A stretch of DNA of 64,000 nucleotides from Desulfococcus multivorans (GCF_001854245.1 NZ_CP015381.1:2143001-2207000), one strand, 5' to 3'. Positions 16,944 to 26,226 are shown, numbered from the stretch's first letter. The notes: generated by a model from the sequence alone, not told the origin. Translations and numbers: made by a program.

Positions 16944-19652
16944 ATGACGATTCGGAATCTCGACAAGATGTTCAAACCCAAGTCCATTGCGCTCATCGGC
17001 GCCAGCGATACGCCCGGCACATTGGGAAACGTCGTTACGCGAAACCTGCTCGGCGCGGGATTCGAAGGGGATATTTTCCCGGTGAACCCGAAATATGCCA
17101 CCGTATCCGGGGTTGCCGCCTATCCGGACGTCGCGAGGATTCCTTTTGTTCCGGACCTTGGCGTTATCGTGACCCCGCCGGATACGATCCCCGGCATCAT
17201 CCGTCGCCTGGGGGAAAAGGGCACTCGGGCCGCCGTCGTCATCAGCGCGGGATTCATCGACGTACAGAACCGGAACGGACGAGCGCTGCAGCAGGCCATG
17301 CTCGATGCGGCCAAACCCTACACGCTTCGCATCATCGGCCCCAACTGCCTGGGGGTCATGGCGCCGGGCGGCTTTCTCAACGCCGGCTTTGCGCACATCC
17401 ACGCCCTGCCCGGACGACTCGCTTTCGTGGCGCAATCCGGCGCAGTGATCGCATCGGTGCTCGACTGGGCTACCCATCGCCGGATCGGCTTCTCCCAACT
17501 CGTATCCCTGGGCGACATGGCGGACGTCGATTTCGGCGACATGCTCGACTATCTCGCCAATGACAGCCACACCCGCGCCGTCCTGCTCTACGTCGAGGCC
17601 GTCACCCATGCCCGGAAGTTCATGTCGGCGGCACGGGCGGCGTCGCGGATGAAGCCGGTCATCGTGGTCAAGGCCGGACGGCATGTCGAAGGGGCACGGG
17701 CGGCCGCATCCCATACCGGCGCCATGGCCGGATCCGACAGGGTTTACGACGCAGCATTCCGCCGGGCGGGCATGCTGCGGGTCAGCGACATGCAGGCCCT
17801 CTTCGATGCCGTCGGCACCCTTTCCGTCACCCAGTCGGTGTCCGGGGACCGGCTGGCCATTCTCACCAACGGCGGCGGGGTGGGGGTCATGGCTACCGAC
17901 ACCCTGATCAACAAGAAGGGGCGTCTGGCCGCCCTGAGCCCGGAGACCCTGGATCGCCTCGAGGATGTCCTTCCGTCCACCTGGTCCCACGGCAATCCCG
18001 TGGATATCGTGGGCGACGCCGCCGGCGATCGGTATGCCGCCGCCCTGGAGAACCTGTTGGGGGATCCGGAAACCGACGCCGTCCTGGTGATCAACGTGCC
18101 CACGGCGGTGGCGTCGAGTTCGGAGGCGGCCCAGGCCGTCATCGATGTTTACAAGGAAAAAAGTCGAGCCCAGTCCCGGCCCAAAACCCTTCTCACCAGC
18201 TGGATCGGCGAAGGCGCCGCCGCGGGATCGCGTCAGCTCTTCACCGACAACGGGATTCCCACCTATCAAACTCCGGATGATGCCGTCCGGGCGTTCATGC
18301 AGATGGTCCGTTACCGGCACAGCCAGGAGATGCTGATGGAGACGCCGCCCAATGTTCCGGAACAGTTCAGGCCCGATCCCGGGGCGGTGAGGGCGGTTGT
18401 CGGGAAGGCCCTCTCGGAAGGGCGCGAGTGGCTCTCGGAAGCCGAGGCCAAAACGGTGCTGGGCGCCTACGGAATTCCCGTCGCCGAAACCCTGACGGCC
18501 GAAACCCCAGAAGCGGCCGAGCGTGTCGCCGCGGACATGGGGCTTCCCGTGGTCCTGAAGATTCTCTCCCGGGACATCACTCACAAATCCGATGTGGGCG
18601 GCGTCGCCCTGGATCTCGAGTCCCGGGCGCGGGTGCGCGAAGCGGCGGCGGCCATGCTGGGCCGGGTCCGGGAGGCCTTTCCCAAGGCGGTCATCGAGGG
18701 CTTCACCGTCCAGCCCTACATTAAGAAGCCCCACGCCCACGAGCTCATCGTCGGCATGACCGAGGACGAGCAGTTCGGACCCGTGCTCCTTTTCGGCCAC
18801 GGCGGCACGGCCGTGGAGGTCATCGACGATCAGGCGCTGGCCCTGCCGCCGATGAATATGCATCTGGCTCACGAGGTCATGTCCCAGACCCGTATTTACC
18901 GGCTGCTCGAGGGCTATCGGGGAACCCCGCCGGCTGACCTCGAGGCCGTGGCCCTGACCCTGGTGGAAGTCTCCCAGTTGATCTGCGACATTCCCGAGAT
19001 CAGGGAACTCGACATCAACCCGCTTCTGGCGGACCATGACGGCGTTATCGCACTGGACGCCCGGATGCGCGTGGCGCCTGTGGAAGATGCCGCGACGGAT
19101 CGGCTGGCGATTCGACCCTATCCCAAGGAACTGGAGGAGATTATCCGGCTGCCCGACGGCCTGGAATTGATGCTGCGCCCCATCCGGCCGGAAGACGAAC
19201 CGGGCTTTCAGGATCTCTTCACCCAGCTCTCCATGGAGGAGATCCGCCTTCGCTTCCTGCACTATATGAAGATACTTTCCCACTCCCTGGCGGCGCGACT
19301 GACCCAGATCGATTACGATCGTCAGATGGCCCTGGTGCTGACGGATCCGCCGGACCATGAAGGCAGGAGGGAGCTTTACGGCGCGGTGCGCATCAGCGCC
19401 GACCCGGACAACGAGCGGGCTGAGTTCGCGATTCTGCTGAGGGGCGACATGACGGGCATGGGCCTCGGCCCCCTGCTCATGCGGCGGATCATCGACTATG
19501 CCGGAAAGCGCGGGATCGGTGAGCTGTACGGGGACGTCCTCGCCGACAACAAATCCATGCTGACCCTCGCCCGGGCCTTCGGGTTCAGGGCCAGGCCCGA
19601 TCGGGAGGATCCCGGGATCATGATCGTGACCCTCCCGCTTTCAAAGGACTGA
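16944..19652 (+). CDS. ADP-forming acyl-CoA synthetase (alpha+beta) fused to GNAT acetyltransferase
   Basis: This 902-residue protein has four parts. They are a CoA-binding Rossmann domain ('LIGASDTPGTLGN'), a succinyl-CoA-synthetase-like domain with the phosphohistidine loop 'ASHTGAMAGSD' (His257), an ATP-grasp domain ('GLPVVLKILSRDITHKSDVGGV', then 'GHGGTAVEVIDD') and a C-terminal GNAT domain with 'DMTGMGLG' acetyl-CoA loop. All catalytic residues of the synthetase half look intact, unlike the paralog at 12424. It may both interconvert acyl-CoA and acyl acid plus ATP and acetylate lysines. It starts 100 bp after acsA. An AAAGGAG site sits before the ATG. Confidence 0.85.
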   Translation: MTIRNLDKMFKPKSIALIGASDTPGTLGNVVTRNLLGAGFEGDIFPVNPKYATVSGVAAYPDVARIPFVPDLGVIVTPPDTIPGIIRRLGEKGTRAAVVISAGFIDVQNRNGRALQQAMLDAAKPYTLRIIGPNCLGVMAPGGFLNAGFAHIHALPGRLAFVAQSGAVIASVLDWATHRRIGFSQLVSLGDMADVDFGDMLDYLANDSHTRAVLLYVEAVTHARKFMSAARAASRMKPVIVVKAGRHVEGARAAASHTGAMAGSDRVYDAAFRRAGMLRVSDMQALFDAVGTLSVTQSVSGDRLAILTNGGGVGVMATDTLINKKGRLAALSPETLDRLEDVLPSTWSHGNPVDIVGDAAGDRYAAALENLLGDPETDAVLVINVPTAVASSSEAAQAVIDVYKEKSRAQSRPKTLLTSWIGEGAAAGSRQLFTDNGIPTYQTPDDAVRAFMQMVRYRHSQEMLMETPPNVPEQFRPDPGAVRAVVGKALSEGREWLSEAEAKTVLGAYGIPVAETLTAETPEAAERVAADMGLPVVLKILSRDITHKSDVGGVALDLESRARVREAAAAMLGRVREAFPKAVIEGFTVQPYIKKPHAHELIVGMTEDEQFGPVLLFGHGGTAVEVIDDQALALPPMNMHLAHEVMSQTRIYRLLEGYRGTPPADLEAVALTLVEVSQLICDIPEIRELDINPLLADHDGVIALDARMRVAPVEDAATDRLAIRPYPKELEEIIRLPDGLELMLRPIRPEDEPGFQDLFTQLSMEEIRLRFLHYMKILSHSLAARLTQIDYDRQMALVLTDPPDHEGRRELYGAVRISADPDNERAEFAILLRGDMTGMGLGPLLMRRIIDYAGKRGIGELYGDVLADNKSMLTLARAFGFRARPDREDPGIMIVTLPLSKD

Positions 19653-19701
19653 GGCCGGATCCCTGAACGCGCTCTCCGACAGCGGCGGGAAGGGCGCCCG
19701 G

Positions 19702-20679
19702 TCAGGGAATGAGCACCGAGGATCCCACGGTTTTCCGGTCCTCCAGATCCCGATGGGCCCTGGCTGCCTCGGCCAGGGGATAGGTGTTCCGAACCGCGAT
19801 GGTGACCGCGCCCCGGCTTACCACATCGAAGAGGTCCCCGGCGTGGGCCGTCAGGTCCTCCCGCCGGGCGGTGTAGGTCATCAGGCTGGGCCGCGTCAGG
19901 AAGAGCGACCCCTTTGCCGCCAGGACGGCGGTGTCCAAGGGCGGAACCGGTCCTGAAGACTGGCCGAAGCTGACCATCGTTCCCATGGGTCGGAGGCAGT
20001 CCAGGGACTTCATGAAGGTGGCCTGACCGACGGAGTCGTAGACGACGTCGACCCCGCGGCCCTCCGTGACGGCCTTCACGCGTTCGGGAAAGTCCTCGGT
20101 CTTGTAAAGGATGGGATGGTGGCACCCGTTGGCCCTCGCCAGTTCGGCTTTCTCCTCGGATCCCACCGTTCCGATGACCGTGGCGCCGAGATGCCGGGCC
20201 CATTGGCAGACGATGAGCCCCACGCCGCCGGCCGCGGCATGGATGAGGATGGTGTCTCCGGCCTTGACGGGATAGCACCCCCGCAGCAGATAACGGGCGG
20301 TCATGCCCTGCAGCATCATGGCCGCCGCCTGGGTGGATGAAATCGTGTCGGGGAGGCGAATGAGCCGGTGGGCCGGGATACGGCGTTTTTCCGCGTAGGC
20401 CCCCGGCGGCAGTCCCGCGTAGGCGACCCGGTCTCCCACCGCCGCCTCGGTGACGCCGTCGCCGACGGCTTCGACGATCCCGGCCCCCTCCATCCCGATG
20501 ACGCCCGGGAGGCTTGGGAGCGGATAGAGGCCGCTGCGATGGTAGACATCGATGAAGTTGAGCCCCACGGCCTCGTGCCGCAGCAGGGCTTCCCCGGGGC
20601 CGGGCGCGCCCGGATCGAATTCCTCCCAGCGCATGACCTCGGGTCCGCCGGTTTCGTGAATGACGATGGCTTTGGTCAT
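19702..20679 (-). CDS. NADPH:quinone oxidoreductase, zeta-crystallin type
   Basis: This 325-residue medium-chain dehydrogenase/reductase lacks the zinc-binding cysteines. Features seen are 'GLNFIDVYHRSGLYPLPSLPGVIGMEGAGIVE' (N-terminal GroES-like fold) and the NADPH loop 'HAAAGGVGLIVCQWARHLGATVIGTV'. The start at 20679 (MTKAIVIHETGG) follows AAGGAGGTATGAG. The ATG begins one base after the acyl carrier protein stop (TGAGATG), so translation is coupled. It is the last gene of the operon that starts with the chimeric protease. Its 3' end faces the synthetase-GNAT gene across 49 bp, where a G/C-rich hairpin (about 19660-19708) may terminate both. Confidence 0.85.
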   Translation of the reverse strand: MTKAIVIHETGGPEVMRWEEFDPGAPGPGEALLRHEAVGLNFIDVYHRSGLYPLPSLPGVIGMEGAGIVEAVGDGVTEAAVGDRVAYAGLPPGAYAEKRRIPAHRLIRLPDTISSTQAAAMMLQGMTARYLLRGCYPVKAGDTILIHAAAGGVGLIVCQWARHLGATVIGTVGSEEKAELARANGCHHPILYKTEDFPERVKAVTEGRGVDVVYDSVGQATFMKSLDCLRPMGTMVSFGQSSGPVPPLDTAVLAAKGSLFLTRPSLMTYTARREDLTAHAGDLFDVVSRGAVTIAVRNTYPLAEAARAHRDLEDRKTVGSSVLIP

Positions 20680-20680
20680 C

Positions 20681-20938
20681 TCATACCTCCTTTTGACGGT
20701 ATTTGGGCCCAAGATAGGAGAGGCATCCGGAAAGGGAGGCCAGGAGGGGACATTCCGTCTCGGGGATTCGGATCCCGAGCCGTTCCTGAAGCTTGATCGA
20801 GAAGTTCAGAAAGTCCACCGAACTGAACTCGAACTGGTCCCGGAACCGGGTATCCGGATCGAGTTCGGAAAGGTCCGCTTCCGGCGCAATGTCCCGGATG
20901 ATCTCCAGGATGATGTTTTTGAGTTCGTCTGATGTCAT
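20681..20938 (-). CDS. Acyl carrier protein
   Basis: This 85-residue acidic four-helix protein has the phosphopantetheine site at about Ser40 in 'FEFSSVDFLNF'; the usual D-S-L reads S-S-V here. The first helix is 'DELKNIILEIIRDIAPEADLSELDPDTRFRDQF', typical of stand-alone ACPs of secondary or specialised acyl systems rather than the AcpP of fatty acid synthesis. It lies between the chimeric AAA protease and the quinone oxidoreductase on the same strand. No ketosynthase or acyltransferase is near, so the acyl group it carries is unknown. AAAGGAG stands ahead of the ATG. Confidence 0.85.
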   Translation of the reverse strand: MTSDELKNIILEIIRDIAPEADLSELDPDTRFRDQFEFSSVDFLNFSIKLQERLGIRIPETECPLLASLSGCLSYLGPKYRQKEV

Positions 20939-21019
20939 AATATACTCCTTTTGAGGACAATTGAAAACAGCCGGGGACGCAAGGCCGGCGGACAGCGTCT
21001 ACGGCCGTGGGCACGGCCT

Positions 21020-23458
21020 TCAGTCTCCCTTCATCAGTACATCCAGCTCAGCGCCGTCGACGATCTCCTGTTGAATGAGGACGGACGCCAGATGTTCGAT
21101 CCTGTCCCAGTGCTTTTCCACGAGCATCCCGGCCTTGGCCGAGGCATCGCCGATCCAGTGCTGGATACGCTTCTCCAGTATCCCCTGAAACATGGTTTTT
21201 TCCACATGGTGCTGGAGGGTATCCACATGGACAAACCCGATCTCTTCGTCCATGCCCATCCCCGCGACGGCCGAATAGGCAAGTTGCGTGGCCTGCTCGA
21301 GGTCGATTCCCGATCCGCTGTCCATGCCGCTCGGGCCGAATTTCCGGATCTGGGCGATCCTTCCCGAGAGCATCACACAGATATTGTTGAAGATCTCCTC
21401 TTTGGTGAAATTGTCGTCGAAATCCTCGCCGGTGTAGGCGACAAACCCCAGGGTGTTGGATCGGGGCGTGATGGTGACCTGCTCGATCTTGACGTGGGGC
21501 AGGAGGGTCTGGGAAATCACCGCATGGGCCGCCTCGTGGATGGCGGTTTTCCTGAGGTCTTCCTCGATGTTCCGAATGTGTTTCCGGTCGAGCTTGCTCC
21601 CGTACTTGATGGTGTTGATCTGATCGATGAGGATCTCTTCGGTGATGCAGTCCAGATCGTTGCGGATGGCGTAAAAGGCCGCCTCCTGACCGATGCGTTC
21701 GAGCTCGTATCCGCTCATCCCCGAGATATAACGGATGACCTTGTCGACGTCGATGTTGCCGTCGTTGGGTTTTTCGAGGATTTTCTCGATGAAGAACCGC
21801 CGGGCCTCACGATCGAGCTCCGGAACCTCGACGGAAATGTCGATCCGGCCGGGGGAGACCAGATCGGGGTTGACGTCCTCCCGGTTCTGGGCCGTGACGA
21901 TGGTGAAGACGAACTCGGCGGGATCCGAGGAGACGGCTTCCAGCTCCATCAGGATCTGTTCCACCGATATGGGGGTGAGCGTCCCCTCCACGACGCCCTT
22001 GATGTCGATTTCGTCCAGAAAGACGATGCTGGGGGCGAACACCCGGGCCTTCTGGTAGACCTGCCGGATAAAATTGGGATCGAAAAGGTCGCTTCCCGAG
22101 ACATAGACCAGGGGCAGGTTGGCCTCCCTGGCGAATGCCTTGCCCAGGAGGGTCTTGCCGACGCCCGCGGGACCGTGAATGAGCATGCCCTTGGGCATCC
22201 CGATCCCGAACGCCTTGACCTTGTCCGTCTTTTTCAGGATCGAGATGATCTCCCTCAGATGCTTCTTGACGGGTCCGTGGCCGGCGACGTCGTCGAACCC
22301 CGTGGCGGAGAATTTGATTTCGGGAAGATCGTCCTGGAAAAGCGGCTTCGCGGGCGGCAGCTGTTTCCGGGCGACCCGGGCCAGGGTAAAGGTCACGGCG
22401 TCGTCGCCGGTCTCGACATCCCAGCCGAGCTCGATGGTCTCGTTCCTGATGAAGAGCTGCTGGGAATGGGTGATGCTCAACCGGTAGTGGCGCTTCAGAA
22501 AGGTGCCGGCCGCTTTCGAGATCCTGAAAACGGCCTTCCCCGGTATGGGATGTCCCTCCCGGACGTATTGGGTGATCTGCCCGAGAAGCAGATCCGGCAG
22601 CCGTTTCTGAATGCGGCGCGTGTTGATGTAGGGTGCGAAGGAGAGCACCAGCAGCTTGACCATCGGGACAAAACCCTCGAACACCAGCTCGATGCCCGTG
22701 GTTCTGGAAAAATGACGGGACAGGGTCTTCAGTGTGGTTTTGCCGATTTTCACCACGGCGTCCAGGGAGAGCCGCCGGAAAATCACCAGGTATGCCTGGG
22801 ACATCACCGAAAGCAGCTTGGTGGAGATGACGGGCTGAACCGTCTCGAGCCCCATCTTTTTTTCCTTGGAGACGGCATCCATGATCAGGGCCTGGGCCTG
22901 GAGGCGGTTCTCCCGGACCGCCGTCATGAAGGCGCGACTCTGGTACATGGCGCTGCCGAGGGTGGAGGTGAAAATCACCAGCACCTCGCTGCAGTCGAGG
23001 CCGGTTTCCTGGGGATCGCCGGTGAGGATCTCAAGAAGGGCGTTCTGGAGCCGCGTGTCCGCCTTTTCGATCTCATTGAACAGGAGGATCGACCGGGGCC
23101 GGCTCCTCAGAAAGACCATCAACTCGCCGTCCTGACCGCCGTCGTAGCCCACCTGCCCCAGAAGCCGGGTCTCGTCCTCGGGGGTGGTGTACTGTCCCAT
23201 GTCGAACTGCCGAAAGGCGGTGTAGTCATCCATGAGGGCGGCCAGGGATCGGGCCAGATAGGCCTTGCCCACGTAAGGCGGTCCGATGAAGGTGAAGATG
23301 GCCCTGGGTGGAGACTGGACGGGTTTGCAGGCCATGTGGATGAAGGCGTCGATAACCTCGTCGATGGCCTCGTCCTGGTCGTAGACGAGCTTTTTCAACT
23401 TCCGCCCCAGCTTTTCATATTTCTGAAACACGTTTTGCCGAGCCTCGGTCGGCTTCAT
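21020..23458 (-). CDS. Chimeric AAA+ protease: degenerate Clp-like AAA domain plus FtsH-like AAA and M41 peptidase
   Basis: In this 812-residue protein, residues 20-300 match a ClpA/ClpB second AAA module: 'VYDQDEAIDEVIDAF', Walker A-like 'GPPYVGKAY' (59-67), 'GYDGGQDGEL', Walker B-like 'LLFNEIEKA' (D to N), sensor-1 'IFTSTLGSA' (Asn lost), and the Clp small-domain 'SFAPYINTRRIQKRL'. Residues 390-610 are an FtsH-type AAA with Walker A 'GPAGVGKTL' (429-437) and Walker B 'IVFLDEID' (478-485). Residues 635-800 form the M41 peptidase with 'HEAAH' (641-645) and the third ligand Asp in 'GIDLEQAT' (719). The FtsH membrane anchor is missing, so it should be soluble. It leads the operon with the ACP and oxidoreductase. 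Confidence 0.85.
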   Translation of the reverse strand: MKPTEARQNVFQKYEKLGRKLKKLVYDQDEAIDEVIDAFIHMACKPVQSPPRAIFTFIGPPYVGKAYLARSLAALMDDYTAFRQFDMGQYTTPEDETRLLGQVGYDGGQDGELMVFLRSRPRSILLFNEIEKADTRLQNALLEILTGDPQETGLDCSEVLVIFTSTLGSAMYQSRAFMTAVRENRLQAQALIMDAVSKEKKMGLETVQPVISTKLLSVMSQAYLVIFRRLSLDAVVKIGKTTLKTLSRHFSRTTGIELVFEGFVPMVKLLVLSFAPYINTRRIQKRLPDLLLGQITQYVREGHPIPGKAVFRISKAAGTFLKRHYRLSITHSQQLFIRNETIELGWDVETGDDAVTFTLARVARKQLPPAKPLFQDDLPEIKFSATGFDDVAGHGPVKKHLREIISILKKTDKVKAFGIGMPKGMLIHGPAGVGKTLLGKAFAREANLPLVYVSGSDLFDPNFIRQVYQKARVFAPSIVFLDEIDIKGVVEGTLTPISVEQILMELEAVSSDPAEFVFTIVTAQNREDVNPDLVSPGRIDISVEVPELDREARRFFIEKILEKPNDGNIDVDKVIRYISGMSGYELERIGQEAAFYAIRNDLDCITEEILIDQINTIKYGSKLDRKHIRNIEEDLRKTAIHEAAHAVISQTLLPHVKIEQVTITPRSNTLGFVAYTGEDFDDNFTKEEIFNNICVMLSGRIAQIRKFGPSGMDSGSGIDLEQATQLAYSAVAGMGMDEEIGFVHVDTLQHHVEKTMFQGILEKRIQHWIGDASAKAGMLVEKHWDRIEHLASVLIQQEIVDGAELDVLMKGD

Positions 23459-23501
23459 ATGGGCTCCTTTTGAAGGCGGTCGGAGGGGACGCCGCGGTGT
23501 T

Positions 23502-24539
23502 TCACCCTCGCCGGCCGGGTTTGAGGGAAGGATCCGTTACGATGATGAAGGTGTCGCCGCCGGCCGCGGCAGGGTCGAAGGCCGGAAACGAGGACAGGGA
23601 AAGCACCGTCACCGTCACGATCGAGACATCCTTACGGTACTCCCGGAGGTGTTCCGGAATGCCCAGCCCGGATTGGCTGTGGAATTTGCCGTTGACGTGG
23701 AGCGCCAGGGCGCCGGGGTGACGCGCTAAAGCCTCCGAGAGGTGAAAGGCCATGCCGGCATCCCACAGGGATTGGGCCGCCAGGAGGCGCTCGAAGCGCT
23801 CTTCGATTTCCGCTGATGCCGCGGCCTCGGAAGGGGCGTCCATGGGCGGCGCCGGGATTGCGGGTCCATGGGGAACGTTTCCCACCTGGGTTTCTTCCCA
23901 GAAATTCCTGAATTTTTCGCGATAGGCCGCCGAGGCTTCGCCGTAGGGCAGCGGCGGGAGCCAGGCCCTGGACGCCGGAAAGAGGGGATCGAGAGCCGAA
24001 CGGCCCAATCGGGCGACGCGGTTGACGTACCGGCTCGGCGCGTTGGCCGCGACGACGGGGATGCCGTTGCTTCTGGCGAATTCGATCAGGGGGCGGTAAT
24101 CGGTCGGATATCCCGGCCACGGTCTCGCGGCCTTCAAAAAGTGACGTTCGGTGATCAGGTCCGCGAGATATTCATCCACGACCGTTTGAACGTCCGCCTC
24201 GAACATTTCCAGGGAAAGAAGAACGGGTCTTTCCCGCCCGGAAGGGCCGCCGGATCGGCAGGCCTCGAAGAGCCGCTCGAGAAGGTTCGATTCCAGAAAA
24301 TGGGCCGCCGGATCGTCGTGTTCCTCTCCGATGAAAACGACGTCCGCCGCGGCGGCCGCCGAAACGATATCCTCGAGGGTCGCGGGGGCGCCGACGCCGT
24401 CGTAGACCCGGAAATGTCCGGGGGTGACGGCGGGGGCTTCGGGCGCGCGCATTCTCCCGTGGGGGGAGCGGATGCCGCATCCGGCGGCGAGCAGCAGCAC
24501 GCCGATGCAGATCAGAGGTCCTATGGTTTTGGTGATCAC
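23502..24539 (-). CDS. ChaN-family lipoprotein
   Basis: This roughly 345-residue protein starts at GTG 24539. A short lipoprotein signal ends in the lipobox 'LLLAAGC', so it should be lipid-anchored after export. The body is the ChaN/Tiki-like fold: 'DVVFIGEEHDDPAAHFLE', 'LSLEMFEADVQTVVDEYL', 'YRPLIEFARSNGIPVVAANAP' and C-terminal 'VNGKFHSQSGLG' with the conserved HxNG-like strand. Family members bind heme or are suspected membrane-linked peptidases or hydrolases. The start is weakly supported because no ATG and no strong ribosome site are present. It is 43 bp downstream of the protease gene's promoter side and on the same strand. Confidence 0.75.
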   Translation of the reverse strand: MITKTIGPLICIGVLLLAAGCGIRSPHGRMRAPEAPAVTPGHFRVYDGVGAPATLEDIVSAAAAADVVFIGEEHDDPAAHFLESNLLERLFEACRSGGPSGRERPVLLSLEMFEADVQTVVDEYLADLITERHFLKAARPWPGYPTDYRPLIEFARSNGIPVVAANAPSRYVNRVARLGRSALDPLFPASRAWLPPLPYGEASAAYREKFRNFWEETQVGNVPHGPAIPAPPMDAPSEAAASAEIEERFERLLAAQSLWDAGMAFHLSEALARHPGALALHVNGKFHSQSGLGIPEHLREYRKDVSIVTVTVLSLSSFPAFDPAAAGGDTFIIVTDPSLKPGRRG

Positions 24540-24567
24540 GTCTGGCTCGCTTTCTTTGGGTTCGGAT

Positions 24568-24655
24568 GCATTGTCATTCAACTTCCGGTGTTCGAGGCCG
24601 GTGCCGGCAGGGGAGGGCCTACGCGGTCTGGAGTCGCCGACACGGCACTGAATGT
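24568..24655. repeat. Decayed copy of the palindromic element
   Basis: 'ggccggtgccgg', an 'acgcggt' block and a terminal 'cattcaact...' resemble the element at 8938-9178, but with many changes. It lies in the gap between the ChaN-like gene and the histidine kinase gene. Confidence 0.35.
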
Positions 24656-24690
24656 CAAACCGACGACTGAATCCTACCATACCCTCTCGA

Positions 24691-25767
24691 TCAGAGGATG
24701 GGAAGTGCAAAACTGAAAATGGCACCGGATCCGATCCGGCTCTGAACGCCGATCCTTCCGTTGTGCGCCTCGACGATTTTTTTGGCGATGGCGAGTCCCA
24801 ATCCCGTACTGGCCTCTCCGTCGGTGGGCGGGCTCCCGAGCCGCTGGAACTCCCCGAAGAGCCGTTTCTGGTCCTCGCTGGAGATGCCGGGGCCCTGGTC
24901 CCTGACAAAGACCCAGGCCTTCCCGTCTTTTCGCTTCAGGAACACCTGCACGAGACTGCCTTTGGGGGAATACTTGACGGCATTGCTGATGAGGTTGTCG
25001 ATGACCTGGCTGATGCGGTTGGGGTCGAAGGAGAAGGGCGGAATCTCCTCGATTTCGGTCTGGATGGTAATCTGCTTCTTGGCCGCCAGGTGCTCGGCAA
25101 ACTGAATCCTCTGCGTCAACAGGGTGTTGAGGGAGGTCGCCGCCGTGGAGAGTTTGAGATGGCCGCTCTCGATGATCGACACGTCCAGAAGATCATTGAC
25201 CAGAGAGAGCATGTGCCGGGCGGACTGATCGATTCTCATGAGCAGATCGTCGCCCTTCTCGGGAGACTCCCGGAGAAGTCCGGAGCGCAGCACCTGGGCG
25301 ATGTTGATGATGACCGCAAGGGGGTTTCTGAGATCGTGGGCCGCGATCCTCAGGAATTTGTTCTTGATCTCGTTGGATTCCCTCAGCTTGTCCTGCGCCT
25401 CGACGAAACGCTTTCCGACGGCGACGCGGCTGCGGAGTTCGTTGACGTAAAAGGGTTTGGTCAGGTAATCGTGGGCCCCGCTGTCCAGGGCGTGGACGAT
25501 GCTCTGTTTTTCCGTTTTGCTGGTCAGGAGGATCAGGTAGATGAATCGCTCGTCGGCATGATACTGCATGCGTCGGCAGATCTCGACGCCGTCCGGCTCC
25601 GGCATGACCCAGTCGAGTATGGCCAGCCGGGGCGGATCCTCCGAGGTCAGCGCCGACCAGGCCTGGACCCCGTTCACCGCCTCGATGATGTCATACCCCC
25701 ACTTGGCCGCGATATGCTTGAGGTAGGCGCGAATGGTCGGGTCGTCATCAGCGATGAGCAGCTTCAT
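24691..25767 (-). CDS. Response-regulator receiver fused to histidine kinase
   Basis: This 358-residue soluble protein has an N-terminal receiver (acidic pocket 'IADDDP', phospho-Asp52 in 'AILDWVMPEPDG', Lys in 'YLTKPF') followed by an HisKA domain with His144 in 'IAAHDLRNPL'. It then has an HATPase domain ('DNLISNAVKYSPKG', 'DQGPGISSED', 'STGLGLAIAKKIVE'). There is no sensor or membrane segment, so the receiver is the input, as in hybrid kinases that take a phosphate from an upstream kinase. The output regulator is not encoded nearby. An AAGGAGT site lies ahead of the ATG. It is probably monocistronic. Confidence 0.9.
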   Translation of the reverse strand: MKLLIADDDPTIRAYLKHIAAKWGYDIIEAVNGVQAWSALTSEDPPRLAILDWVMPEPDGVEICRRMQYHADERFIYLILLTSKTEKQSIVHALDSGAHDYLTKPFYVNELRSRVAVGKRFVEAQDKLRESNEIKNKFLRIAAHDLRNPLAVIINIAQVLRSGLLRESPEKGDDLLMRIDQSARHMLSLVNDLLDVSIIESGHLKLSTAATSLNTLLTQRIQFAEHLAAKKQITIQTEIEEIPPFSFDPNRISQVIDNLISNAVKYSPKGSLVQVFLKRKDGKAWVFVRDQGPGISSEDQKRLFGEFQRLGSPPTDGEASTGLGLAIAKKIVEAHNGRIGVQSRIGSGAIFSFALPIL

Positions 25768-25784
25768 CGATACTCCTTCACCTG

Positions 25785-26226
25785 AGGCGGAACGCGGATC
25801 AGGGCGGGGTTAGTAAAGGATCAGGCTGAAGACTGAAGGCTGAAGGGGTGCGTGTGTGACGGCCGCGACACTTTGCGGCGTGATCTGCAATTCATAATTA
25901 TGAATTTTGAATTATGAATTTTGAATTAACAGTTACTGACCCCATAACCACTTAATCACATAACCCACTATCCCCGAACCAACAAACAATCCGTTTAAAC
26001 CCTTTCAGCCTTCGGTCTTCAGCCTTTAGCCTTCAGCCTTCAGCCTTTAGCCTTCTGTACTTTAGCCTTCAGCCTCCAAATATAATTTTTATTATACACC
26101 GAATCAACGGATTGATCAAGAACGGTGTTTTTCCGGGAAAACGCTAACAATGGTAAAACGGCAAGACAAGGGAAAAATTGACAATTTTGGCGGGCTCTGA
26201 TAAACCCTCCGTCATTCGATAGGCTG
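25785..26226. repeat. Gene-free spacer packed with heptamer and octamer repeats
   Basis: No gene is seen here. The spacer holds a GGCTGAAG-type heptamer run (25828-25850, ending GGGGTGCG) and direct repeats of 'aattatgaattttg' (about 25893-25925). It also has an AACCACTTAATCACATAACC block (25938-25968) and a long inverted run of TTCAGCC/TTTAGCC heptamers (26006-26074). The first and last heptamer runs are reverse complements and could pair across about 200 bases. Confidence 0.7.
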
